Positions 1 through 5,099 are shown, counted from the first letter of the stretch. The stretch: 6,131 bases of DNA from Acinetobacter sp. (GCA_030523805.1 JAUNHS010000098.1:1-6131); one strand, 5' to 3'. Numbers and translations are program-made. Notes: generated from the letters alone by a model not told the origin.

Positions 1-26
1 TTATTTCAATGATTAAAGGTAACACA

Positions 27-428
27 ATGAAAAAATGGTTCGGCATGATGCTATTATTGCTCGCAAGTAGTGTGAGTGATGCTGCCAACTGGGTGTATTT
101 TGCAACAGCTCAAGATGATACAAAACATTATATAGATGCCGATCGTATTTCAGTCAATGATTCACAAATTACAGTGTGGGAGAAATATTATTTTAAAGTT
201 GCTCAAAAAGCGGAGAATGGAAAATTTTATCGTTATGCAATCTCTAAGAATATTTACGATTGTAGTGATAATACATTAACTCTGACACAAGGGTATTTTT
301 ATTCTAATAAAGGTGTAATCGTGGATAGTTTCAGTTGGCATGAATCAGAATATGAATGGAATGATGTTATTCCAGATTCTGTTGCTTCAGATATTTTAGA
401 ACAGCTGTGTGAAGCAAATCAAAACTAA
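27..428 (+). CDS. Secreted surface-adhesin protein E-like protein, paralog 1
   Basis: A small exported protein of 133 residues. The chosen ATG at 27 follows an AAAGG ribosome site at 15-19 and begins a typical signal peptide: MKKW, a Leu-rich core, then SDA before the mature part at about residue 20. An in-frame ATG at 9 would put six polar residues before the signal and has no ribosome site. The mature part has YID (35-37), a GKFYRY stretch (65-70), YDC with Cys79, and near the C-terminus WNDVIPDSVA (111-120) followed by Cys128. The two cysteines probably form a disulfide. The pattern matches small proteins grouped with Haemophilus surface-adhesin protein E, whose founder binds host proteins. 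Adhesion is not shown here, and the fold may simply be a periplasmic or surface one. It is a clear paralog of the product at 1258-1689. It ends 7 bp from the converging regulator gene. Confidence 0.72.
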   Translation: MKKWFGMMLLLLASSVSDAANWVYFATAQDDTKHYIDADRISVNDSQITVWEKYYFKVAQKAENGKFYRYAISKNIYDCSDNTLTLTQGYFYSNKGVIVDSFSWHESEYEWNDVIPDSVASDILEQLCEANQN

Positions 429-435
429 TCTATTG

Positions 436-474
436 TTATTGAGATGATTGCTGCATTAAGTCAATAATTTTTTT
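436..474 (+). terminator. Possible weak intrinsic terminator for paralog 1, inside the regulator's 3' end
   Basis: TTATTGA at 436-442 can pair with TCAATAA at 461-467, and seven T follow directly at 468-474. The stem is AT-rich and the loop is long (18 nt), so it would be weak. It is the only terminator-like element after the gene ending at 428. It lies entirely within the last codons of the converging regulator gene. Confidence 0.3.
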
Positions 475-822
475 AAGTGCTTGTATCTCTTTATCTTTTT
501 GAGCTAATAATTCGTCTTTATGTTCTAGTTTCAATTGCAATAATTCTATTTCATTACTTCCTGTTTGGTGAACTTGGTATCCATAATTACCATGATTGTT
601 TCCAATTAAAAGAGATAAGTTTTTACTTTCACTTTTAACAATATCGGCAATATCTATATTTAAAATATTTGCAATTTGTTCTAAACGAGTAAGGCTTACA
701 TCACTTTCGCCACGCTCAATTTTAGCGTAACCATTTTTAGACATTCCTAATTTTTCTGCCATTTCTTCTTGCGACCACTGTTGTTGCTCTCTTAATTGAC
801 GAATATTATCTTGAGTGGTCAT
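436..822 (-). CDS. XRE-family helix-turn-helix regulator with C-terminal coiled coil
   Basis: A predicted cytoplasmic DNA-binding regulator of 128 residues. Residues 6-62 form a Cro/CI-type domain: NIRQLREQQQWSQEEMAEKL leads into the recognition-helix region SKNGYAKIERGES (28-40), followed by SLTRLEQIANILNID. A short Asn/Gly-rich linker (about 74-90) leads to a strongly charged heptad-like segment (about 90-123, Leu/Ile-spaced, many Glu/Lys/Gln) that should form a coiled coil for dimerisation or oligomerisation. The start at 822 is preceded on the minus strand by an AGGG ribosome site about 8 nt upstream. The gene is divergent from the small secreted gene at 984 and converges on paralog 1, so it sits in the middle of a cluster of secreted-protein genes. 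It may repress that cluster and itself. That is inference from position and from the dyads at 907-965. It could also be a phage-derived regulator. Confidence 0.85.
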   Translation of the reverse strand: MTTQDNIRQLREQQQWSQEEMAEKLGMSKNGYAKIERGESDVSLTRLEQIANILNIDIADIVKSESKNLSLLIGNNHGNYGYQVHQTGSNEIELLQLKLEHKDELLAQKDKEIQALKKIIDLMQQSSQ

Positions 823-884
823 AAATGTACCCTGATAGTGTTAAAAACAACGAGCAGTGGTTTTTTAAACTTACTCGCTGTTGG

Positions 885-912
885 TTGAAAAGAAATAATG
901 AGTAATTATAAT
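885..912 (+). promoter_or_regulatory. Sigma-70 promoter for the small secreted gene and paralog 2
   Basis: TTGAAA at 885-890 and a perfect TATAAT at 907-912 are separated by 16 bp. Transcription would start near 919, giving a leader of about 65 nt before the ATG at 984. The -10 hexamer lies inside the 16-bp dyad at 907-922. Confidence 0.6.
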
Positions 913-922
913 TCAAATTATA
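907..922. promoter_or_regulatory. Perfect dyad over the -10 element (candidate operator)
   Basis: TATAATT at 907-913 and AATTATA at 916-922 are inverted copies separated by CA. Because the sequence is a palindrome it also puts a TATAAT on the minus strand (922-917), which could serve the leftward regulator gene. No good -35 was found for that direction. A protein bound here would block RNA polymerase, which fits an operator for the adjacent XRE regulator, but AT-rich palindromes also arise by chance. Confidence 0.4.
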
Positions 923-944
923 GTCTTTTTGTAAATTTTATTTT

Positions 945-965
945 ATCAATTTGTATCAAATTGAT
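945..965. repeat. Perfect 9+3+9 inverted repeat in the leader of the small secreted gene
   Basis: ATCAATTTG (945-953) and CAAATTGAT (957-965) are exact inverted copies around TAT. In DNA this is a likely operator. In RNA it would be a 9-bp hairpin with a 3-nt loop, ending 5 nt before the AAGGAG ribosome site at 971-976. It shares TCAAATT with the dyad at 907-922. Confidence 0.55.
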
Positions 966-983
966 TTATTAAGGAGTAGGCGT

Positions 984-1244
984 ATGAAAAAGTCATTCTT
1001 GCTAGTTTTATCTTTATTATGTACACCATTGGCTTATGCGGAATTTTATAAGGTAAATGTAAAACGCATAGATAGTAATCTTTATCAAACCAATGATAAG
1101 CGAGTACTTATTGTTACAAAATATTGTTATGAATATGCGTATTGGGAAAATGCAATTTTGCAATATGAAAAGAATTCTTATGACAATAAGATTATTTTTG
1201 AAAATGGTCAAACATGTGAAGTGAAAGACGTGTATTCTAAATAA
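984..1244 (+). CDS. Small secreted two-cysteine protein
   Basis: An exported protein of 86 residues, about 67 after processing. The ATG at 984 is fixed by a strong AAGGAG site at 971-976 and by the signal peptide MKKSFLLVLSLLCTPLAYA, which ends at an AYA cleavage motif. Codons further upstream in the same frame read through the 945-965 dyad and are not credible. The mature chain has KRVLIVTKYCYEYAYWENAI (39-58) and, later, IIFENGQTCEV (70-80). Cys48 and Cys78 may pair. Cys13 lies in the signal core, and Leu rather than Gly/Ala/Ser precedes it, so this is not a lipoprotein. It resembles small uncharacterised secreted proteins known from Acinetobacter-type genomes, and no function can be named. 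It lies 13 bp before paralog 2, so the two are very likely co-transcribed. Confidence 0.72.
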   Translation: MKKSFLLVLSLLCTPLAYAEFYKVNVKRIDSNLYQTNDKRVLIVTKYCYEYAYWENAILQYEKNSYDNKIIFENGQTCEVKDVYSK

Positions 1245-1257
1245 TGGGAGTATAGCA

Positions 1258-1689
1258 ATGAAGTTTTTATTATGTGTGATGGCATTATTTGTTAGTACTG
1301 TGAGTTATGCCGCAACATGGACAGAAGTTGCACGTGGAAAAAATGGCTTTAAAGTGTATATTGATATGGATAGCGTATCTATATATGATAAGCAAATTAC
1401 AGTTTGGACAAAATCAACTTATAAGACTGCACAAAAGTTAAAAAATGGCAAATTGTATAATTATACGATTGCACGCTATATATATGATTGTGCTAGTAAA
1501 CGTGTAAAATTATTAGAGGAAACAGATTATACAAATAATGGTGCAAGTGTGAATTCTTGGAGTAGTCCTTATCAAAATACGTATCTAGGCGATAGTTATG
1601 GTTGGAATAATATTATTCCTGACTCTGTTGCAGATATTATTTCAAATCCTAAAACTGGTATTTGTCAATGGGTACAAAATCAAAGCTAA
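1258..1689 (+). CDS. Secreted surface-adhesin protein E-like protein, paralog 2
   Basis: An exported protein of 143 residues and a paralog of the product at 27-428. The ATG at 1258 follows a GGGAG ribosome site at 1246-1250, and a signal peptide covers about residues 1-18 (MKFLLCVMALFVSTVSYA). Features shared with paralog 1 are YID (34-36), QITVW (46-50), AQK, NGKLYNY (63-69), YIYDC with Cys78, the block WNNIIPDSVA (116-125), and a late cysteine (Cys136). Differences cluster in the loop before the WNN block, which is longer here (about 98-115). This suggests a variable exposed loop on a conserved core. Cys6 is in the signal hydrophobic core and is not a lipobox. The gene forms a probable operon with the small secreted gene 13 bp upstream. 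The adhesin role is known only for distant family members. A generic periplasmic role is equally possible. Confidence 0.75.
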   Translation: MKFLLCVMALFVSTVSYAATWTEVARGKNGFKVYIDMDSVSIYDKQITVWTKSTYKTAQKLKNGKLYNYTIARYIYDCASKRVKLLEETDYTNNGASVNSWSSPYQNTYLGDSYGWNNIIPDSVADIISNPKTGICQWVQNQS

Positions 1690-1705
1690 TTTAGCTTACA
1701 AGCTA
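1683..1705. repeat. Three alternating AGCT arms at the end of paralog 2
   Basis: AAGCTAA (1683-1689, containing the stop codon), TTAGCTT (1691-1697) and AAGCTA (1700-1705) alternate in orientation, so the middle arm can pair with only one neighbour. The loops would be very short and no T-run follows, so it is not a convincing terminator. Confidence 0.3.
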
Positions 1706-1779
1706 GAGATGTTGTAGATTTTTACGATACCTTGTTACAATTCCCCCAAGTGATTTCTCACTTTTCCCACCACGACTAA

Positions 1780-1788
1780 TGCTATAAT
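1780..1788 (+). promoter_or_regulatory. Extended -10 promoter of hemE
   Basis: TGC followed by TATAAT (1783-1788) is an extended -10 element. No good -35 hexamer is seen 16-18 bp upstream, which is acceptable for this promoter class. Transcription would start near 1795, leaving a leader of about 28 nt before the hemE ATG. Confidence 0.6.
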
Positions 1789-1790
1789 AC

Positions 1791-1818
1791 GCCCCAAGCA
1801 ACCACAAAAACTTGGGGC
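1791..1818 (+). promoter_or_regulatory. Inverted repeat enclosing the hemE ribosome binding site
   Basis: GCCCCAAG (1791-1798) and CTTGGGGC (1811-1818) are exact 8-bp inverted copies around a 12-nt A/C-rich loop. The right arm contains the only Shine-Dalgarno-like sequence (GGGG, 1814-1817) before the ATG at 1823. If both arms are transcribed, the hairpin would mask the ribosome site. If transcription starts inside the left arm, the repeat acts only in DNA. A second CCCCAAG lies at 1744-1750. Confidence 0.5.
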
Positions 1819-1822
1819 AATC

Positions 1823-2896
1823 ATGACCACACTTAAAAATGACCGTTTTTTAAAAGCACTACTCAGAGAACCTGTAGATACCACACCTGTATGGATGATG
1901 CGACAAGCAGGGCGTTATCTCCCAGAATATAAACAAACCCGTGCCACAGCAGGCGATTTTTTATCATTGTGCAAAAATACCGAATTTGCCTGTGAAGTAA
2001 CTTTACAGCCCTTACGCCGCTATGAATTAGACGCAGCGATTTTATTTTCCGATATTTTGACTGTGCCAGATGCGATGGGCTTGGGGCTTTATTTTGAAAC
2101 AGGTGAAGGCCCACGTTTTCATAAAACCATTCGCACCGAACAAGACGTTGCCAATCTGCCAAAAATTGATGCCAAACGTGATTTAGATTATGTGATGAAT
2201 GCCGTTACAGCCATTCGTTCAGCATTGGCAGGGCAAGTGCCTTTAATTGGCTTTTCAGGTAGCCCTTGGACGCTAGCAACTTATATGATTGAAGGCGGTT
2301 CAAGCAAAGAATTTCGCCACAGCAAGGAAATGATGTACCGTTCGCCTGAAATTTTACACGCCTTGCTTGACCATTTAGCCGATGCTGTTACCGATTATCT
2401 CAATGCTCAAATCCAAGCAGGGGCTCAAGCGGTGCAGATTTTTGATAGCTGGGGTGGGGCGTTAGCTCATCGTGAATATCAAGCTTTTTCATTGGCTTAT
2501 ATGCAAAAAATTGTCGCAGGTTTGCAGCGTGAGCATGATGGTCGCCGTGTGCCTGTGATTGTGTTTAGCAAAGGTGGGGGGCAATGGTTAGAAAATATGC
2601 TCACGACTGGAGCAGATGCCTTTGGTTTGGATTGGACCACGCCACTTTATACCGCTCGTCAAATCGTCAATGGTCGTGCGAGTTTACAAGGTAATTTAGA
2701 CCCTGCAGTGCTGTATGGCGATGATGAAACCATTCGTAAAAATGTACAACTGATGATTGATGATGCGTACCAAAATGGCGAAAAAACAGGCTATGTTGCC
2801 AATTTAGGACACGGCATTACGCAATGGGTTAATCCAGATCAACCGAAAATTTTGGTGGATACGGTGCATGAATATAGCCGTAAATATTTGGGTTAA
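1823..2896 (+). CDS. hemE: Uroporphyrinogen decarboxylase
   Basis: HemE removes the four acetate carboxyl groups of uroporphyrinogen III to give coproporphyrinogen III in cytoplasmic haem synthesis. It needs no cofactor. The protein has 357 residues, a normal family length, and is complete. The signature [15 protein letters not shown] spans 22-36 with the substrate-binding Arg27 and Arg31. FSDILT (75-80) carries the essential Asp77. [17 protein letters not shown] (144-160) carries Tyr154. QIFDSWGG follows further on, and NLGHGI near the C-terminus carries His330. These match the known active-site Arg, Asp, Tyr and His of the family. The ATG at 1823 gives the standard N-terminus [10 protein letters not shown] seen in Moraxellaceae HemE. 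Expression probably starts at the extended -10 promoter at 1780-1788. The stop codon overlaps the next start (TAATG), so hemE and the DUF817 gene are probably translated in a coupled way. Base composition is clearly less AT-rich than the block to its left. Confidence 0.98.
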   Translation: MTTLKNDRFLKALLREPVDTTPVWMMRQAGRYLPEYKQTRATAGDFLSLCKNTEFACEVTLQPLRRYELDAAILFSDILTVPDAMGLGLYFETGEGPRFHKTIRTEQDVANLPKIDAKRDLDYVMNAVTAIRSALAGQVPLIGFSGSPWTLATYMIEGGSSKEFRHSKEMMYRSPEILHALLDHLADAVTDYLNAQIQAGAQAVQIFDSWGGALAHREYQAFSLAYMQKIVAGLQREHDGRRVPVIVFSKGGGQWLENMLTTGADAFGLDWTTPLYTARQIVNGRASLQGNLDPAVLYGDDETIRKNVQLMIDDAYQNGEKTGYVANLGHGITQWVNPDQPKILVDTVHEYSRKYLG

Positions 2897-3699
2897 TGGC
2901 TTTATTCATTATAATGTTTAAATCCATTTTATTCGCAGTGTACGATTTTACCTTTAAGGCAGTTTCCGCTGCCTTATTTGGTATTTTGCTGTTGCTGGCG
3001 TTTGCCATAACTGCACCGATGGGGCATGAATCCTATTTCGGTTTGTATCGTTATGATTATTTATTGCTATTTTCCATTAGCATTCAAGCCTTGCTGATTT
3101 ATTTTAAATTGGAAACGTGGCATGAAGCCAAAGTGATTGCCTTATTCCATTTTTTAGGCTTTGTGATGGAATTGTACTTGACGCACCCAGCGATTGGTTC
3201 ATGGCAATATCCACAACCTGCCACATTAAAATTATGGACTGTGCCGCTTTTTGCGGGGTTTATGTATTCTGCGGTGGGCAGTTTTTTTGCTCGGGCATTG
3301 CGACTGTATCAAGTGTCGTTTGAGCAATTACCAAGTTTTCGCAATATGTTGGCATTGTCGGTGCTGTCGTATTTAAATTTTATGACCAAGTTTTTTGTGC
3401 CTGATATTCGTTATGGATTATTTGTGTGGTCGGTGCTGATTTTTTACAAAACGAAAGTGTCTGTGCAAGTGGGCGTGTACCATTTAAAATTTCCGATGTT
3501 GTTGATTTTAATGCTACTCGCCTTGATTATTTGGATTGCAGAAAATATTAGCACTTTTTATCAAATTTGGTTGTATCCAACTCAGGTGGAGCAGTGGCAT
3601 AGAGTGGGTTATGCCAAAATGGGGTCGTGGTATTTATTGCTGATGTTGAGTTTGGTGTTGGTAATGAAAGTATTGAGGACGTTTGAAAAACGCAAATAG
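2896..3699 (+). CDS. DUF817 family multi-pass membrane protein
   Basis: An integral inner-membrane protein of 267 residues with about seven or eight hydrophobic helices (roughly 22-42, 54-71, 78-97, 113-134, 149-166, 170-186, 199-219, 243-260). Conserved-looking polar motifs between helices point to DUF817 (YoaT-like): LETWHEAKVIALFHF (72-86), GSWQYP (101-106), PLFAGFMYSAVGS (117-129), VPDIRYG (168-174), WIAENIST (213-220) and KMGSW (241-245). The His, Glu and Trp residues repeated around the membrane faces could line a site, but the family has no established function that I know. The start ATG overlaps the hemE stop by one base. A second in-frame ATG at 2914 has no ribosome site, so coupling to hemE favours 2896. 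Linkage to hemE could mean a haem- or redox-related job, or may be incidental. Confidence 0.88.
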   Translation: MALFIIMFKSILFAVYDFTFKAVSAALFGILLLLAFAITAPMGHESYFGLYRYDYLLLFSISIQALLIYFKLETWHEAKVIALFHFLGFVMELYLTHPAIGSWQYPQPATLKLWTVPLFAGFMYSAVGSFFARALRLYQVSFEQLPSFRNMLALSVLSYLNFMTKFFVPDIRYGLFVWSVLIFYKTKVSVQVGVYHLKFPMLLILMLLALIIWIAENISTFYQIWLYPTQVEQWHRVGYAKMGSWYLLLMLSLVLVMKVLRTFEKRK

Positions 3700-3724
3700 A
3701 AACAACTGCATAGCGTTTCTATGC
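3696..3724 (+). repeat. Overlapping alternative hairpins at the end of the DUF817 gene
   Basis: ATAGAAAC (3696-3703, spanning the stop codon) can pair with GTTTCTAT (3715-3722). Alternatively GCATAG (3708-3713) can pair with CTATGC (3719-3724). The two stems exclude each other. No T-run follows, so this is at best a weak or factor-dependent transcript end, just upstream of the next promoter. Confidence 0.35.
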
Positions 3725-3733
3725 TTGAAAGTG

Positions 3734-3762
3734 TTTACAAATGTAATCATGCTATTTATAAT
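3734..3762 (+). promoter_or_regulatory. Near-consensus promoter of the HicA-like/HTH gene pair, with operator-like dyads
   Basis: TTTACA (3734-3739) and TATAAT (3757-3762) are separated by exactly 17 bp. This is the best sigma-70 promoter in the window. The start site would be near 3769, giving a very short leader before the ATG at 3783. Two inverted repeats overlay it: TTACA/TGTAA at 3735-3746 over the -35, and ATGCT/AGCAT at 3749-3753 and 3765-3769 around the -10. Such dyads are what an autorepressing antitoxin would bind. Confidence 0.65.
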
Positions 3763-3782
3763 ACAGCATAAGAGAGAAGAAT

Positions 3783-4010
3783 ATGAAATATCACCCAAAT
3801 AAAGAGATTAGTCAGGCGATAGAATATGCTTTAAATCATGGCTGGCATATGGTGGAGAGTGGTAAATCATCACATTGTTATTGTCGGTTAAGGTGCAATT
3901 TTGCTCATAGTTCACATCAAATGAGTGTGTGGAGTACGCCAAAATCTACTGAAAATCATGCAAAGCAAATTATACGCAAAGTCAATGAATGTAAAGGAGA
4001 AATAGAATGA
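3783..4010 (+). CDS. HicA-like small protein, predicted toxin
   Basis: A cytoplasmic protein of 75 residues. HicA toxins are small double-stranded-RNA-binding-fold mRNA interferases with a helix, a Gly-Trp turn, a Ser-His strand and a second helix. The same order is visible here: helix 7-18, GW at 20-21, KSSH with His31 where HicA carries its catalytic His (GSHH), a strand SVWSTPK (48-54) and a basic helix ENHAKQIIRKV (57-67). Unlike HicA it carries a Cys/His-rich insert (His31, Cys32, Cys34, Cys38, His42, His45) and the STPK block. It resembles a widespread family of short uncharacterised proteins found next to a small HTH protein. The start has an AGAGAG ribosome site. The last codons carry the AAGGAG site of the next gene, which it overlaps by 4 bp (ATGA). 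The toxin role is inferred, not shown. An RNA-binding role without toxicity is the main alternative. Confidence 0.68.
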   Translation: MKYHPNKEISQAIEYALNHGWHMVESGKSSHCYCRLRCNFAHSSHQMSVWSTPKSTENHAKQIIRKVNECKGEIE

Positions 4011-4459
4011 ATACTTACCATTTTACGGTAATTGTACGAGATGCCGATGTTGCCGATGTAGGTTTAGATGACCATCTATTTGAACATCATTGTGATGATG
4101 CGTTGATTTGTCGCATGGATAATGTGGTTTATCTTGAATTTGACCGTGAAGCAGAAACAGCACAAAATGCGATTGATTCTGCATTTGAAAATCTAAAACA
4201 AGCAGGTTTTTCTGATTTAATTTTACAAGAGCAAGGGGTATCAAGCCTTGCGGAAATGGCAAAACGTTTAGGTGTATCTCGTACGACTATGAGTAATTAT
4301 GCCCATAATAAGCGTGGACAAGGGAATTTTCCTAAACCTGTTGCAGGCGTACTTTCAGGTTCTGCACTTTATGCGTGGCGTGAAGTTGCCGAGTGGTTGT
4401 ACCAACAAAATAAACTTTCTAAAGCTGATTATGATGTCGCTTTGTATCAAGCGACTTGA
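4007..4459 (+). CDS. Two-domain HTH protein, predicted antitoxin and autorepressor of the HicA-like gene
   Basis: A protein of 150 residues. The N-terminal half (1-73) looks like a small alpha/beta domain: strand YHFTVIV, acidic DVADVGLDDHLFEHHCDDALI (15-34), strand VVYLEFDRE (40-48), and helix TAQNAIDSAFENLKQAG (51-67). It would be the natural partner-binding part. The C-terminal half contains a helix-turn-helix, SLAEMAKRLGVSRTTMSNYA (80-99), then NFPKPVAGVLSGSALYAWREVAEWL (107-131), an arrangement seen in AlpA/MerR-like DNA binders. This mirrors HicB antitoxins, which join a partly degenerate RNase-H-like domain to a DNA-binding domain, although the N-terminal sequence is not that of classical HicB. 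A strong AAGGAG site (3994-3999) and the ATGA overlap favour efficient coupled translation, as expected for an antitoxin. It probably represses the promoter at 3734-3762. The predicted pI is acidic in the N-half, complementing the basic HicA-like partner. Confidence 0.68.
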   Translation: MNTYHFTVIVRDADVADVGLDDHLFEHHCDDALICRMDNVVYLEFDREAETAQNAIDSAFENLKQAGFSDLILQEQGVSSLAEMAKRLGVSRTTMSNYAHNKRGQGNFPKPVAGVLSGSALYAWREVAEWLYQQNKLSKADYDVALYQAT

Positions 4460-4468
4460 GTAGAAAAA

Positions 4469-4777
4469 ATGAGCAATGATATTCACCCATACCGAGCACC
4501 AATGGTTACAGCGATTGGTATTATTCTCGGTTTTGTGCTGGCATATATGGGCAATTGGGTATCGCAACCCTATGAACATCGTAGTGATTGGTTGGTTATG
4601 GTCGGTTTTATGTTGGGCATTAGTTTGCTATTAATTGCCTTGTACCGTATTTTAAACCATCGTGTGCCACAGGACAGAGAAGATGCGTATTATACTCGCA
4701 CCTTGCAATTATTTATGCTGGGGATTATTTGTTCCTTTGCAGGTGTGATGATTGCGATTTTTCAGCAGTTGCTTTGA
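4469..4777 (+). CDS. Small three-helix inner-membrane protein
   Basis: An uncharacterised membrane protein of 102 residues. Hydrophobic helices lie at about 11-31, 41-60 and 80-100. Between helices 2 and 3 is a polar, charged segment (NHRVPQDREDAYYTRTLQ, 63-80). The N-terminus MSNDIHPYRAP is polar and short. It begins 9 bp after the HTH gene, with only a weak ribosome site (GAG at 4458-4460), and no promoter is seen in the gap. It is therefore probably read from the same transcript, and it ends at the terminator at 4793-4829. I do not recognise a named family, though similar small proteins seem to occur in Moraxellaceae. It may be a third component of the upstream pair or a neighbour sharing the transcript. 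Confidence 0.72.
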   Translation: MSNDIHPYRAPMVTAIGIILGFVLAYMGNWVSQPYEHRSDWLVMVGFMLGISLLLIALYRILNHRVPQDREDAYYTRTLQLFMLGIICSFAGVMIAIFQQLL

Positions 4778-4787
4778 GTTCAACTCT

Positions 4788-4829
4788 AAAAAATAGGCAA
4801 AATATAGTTAGCTACCATATTTTGCCTAT
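4788..4829. terminator. Bidirectional intrinsic terminator
   Basis: ATAGGCAAAATAT (4793-4805) pairs perfectly with ATATTTTGCCTAT (4817-4829) around an 11-nt loop. The A-run at 4788-4793 gives a T-run on the minus strand, so termination should be best for the leftward DUF2789 gene. Rightward the stem is followed by ATTTATG, which is weaker. It sits between two converging genes. Confidence 0.75.
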
Positions 4830-4856
4830 ATTTATGATTTAAAATAAATCAATGAT

Positions 4857-5099
4857 TTAGCCACCATGTAGGCGAACGTTTAGCTCTTCTACCATGGTTA
4901 CAAAAACAGCATCGGCACGCCATGCTTCATTAATAAATGCTTTTTGTGCATCATTAAAAAATGGGGCTTCATTTAAAGGAATATCATCGCTGAGTTGATG
5001 TGTTTTGATAAATTGCTCAATCGCTTCATCGCTACTTTCTAAGCCTAATTGAGCAAAAAGCTCATTCATTGTGCATTCGTTGCCACTGCTGATAAACAT
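4857..5099 (-). CDS. DUF2789 family protein
   Basis: A small soluble protein of 80 residues, the usual size for DUF2789. The core NELFAQLGLESSDEAIEQFI (12-31), then PLNEAPFFNDAQKAFINEAW (41-60) and the closing VEELNVRLH (70-78) match the family pattern: an N-terminal helix, a Leu-Gly-Leu turn, a Pro-Phe motif and a C-terminal Leu-Asn-Arg-Leu ending. The function of the family is unknown. The start at 5099 was chosen because an AGGAG ribosome site lies 8 nt upstream on the minus strand and because the family begins about ten residues before NELF. The reading frame stays open for 30 more codons up to 5189, but those do not look like DUF2789. It is a single-gene transcript ending at the terminator at 4788-4829. 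Confidence 0.85.
   Translation of the reverse strand: MFISSGNECTMNELFAQLGLESSDEAIEQFIKTHQLSDDIPLNEAPFFNDAQKAFINEAWRADAVFVTMVEELNVRLHGG

Noticed and set aside
1017..1211. Leftward open frame opposite the small secreted gene
   Set aside because: It is antisense to a gene with a clear signal peptide and ribosome site. Its product is low-complexity Ile/Phe with no recognisable domain.
984..1311. Lipoprotein signals at Cys13 of the small secreted protein and Cys6 of paralog 2
   Set aside because: The residues before these cysteines do not form a lipobox, and normal AYA cleavage motifs follow.
1863..2162. Leftward open frame opposite hemE
   Set aside because: hemE is unmistakable on the other strand, and the antisense product has no ribosome site or family character.
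4023..4262. Leftward frame opposite the HTH gene
   Set aside because: It is antisense to a well-supported coding region, and the product has His/Gln runs typical of shadow frames.
4355..4579. Leftward frame across the HTH and membrane genes
   Set aside because: It crosses the junction of two rightward genes and has no ribosome site or domain pattern.
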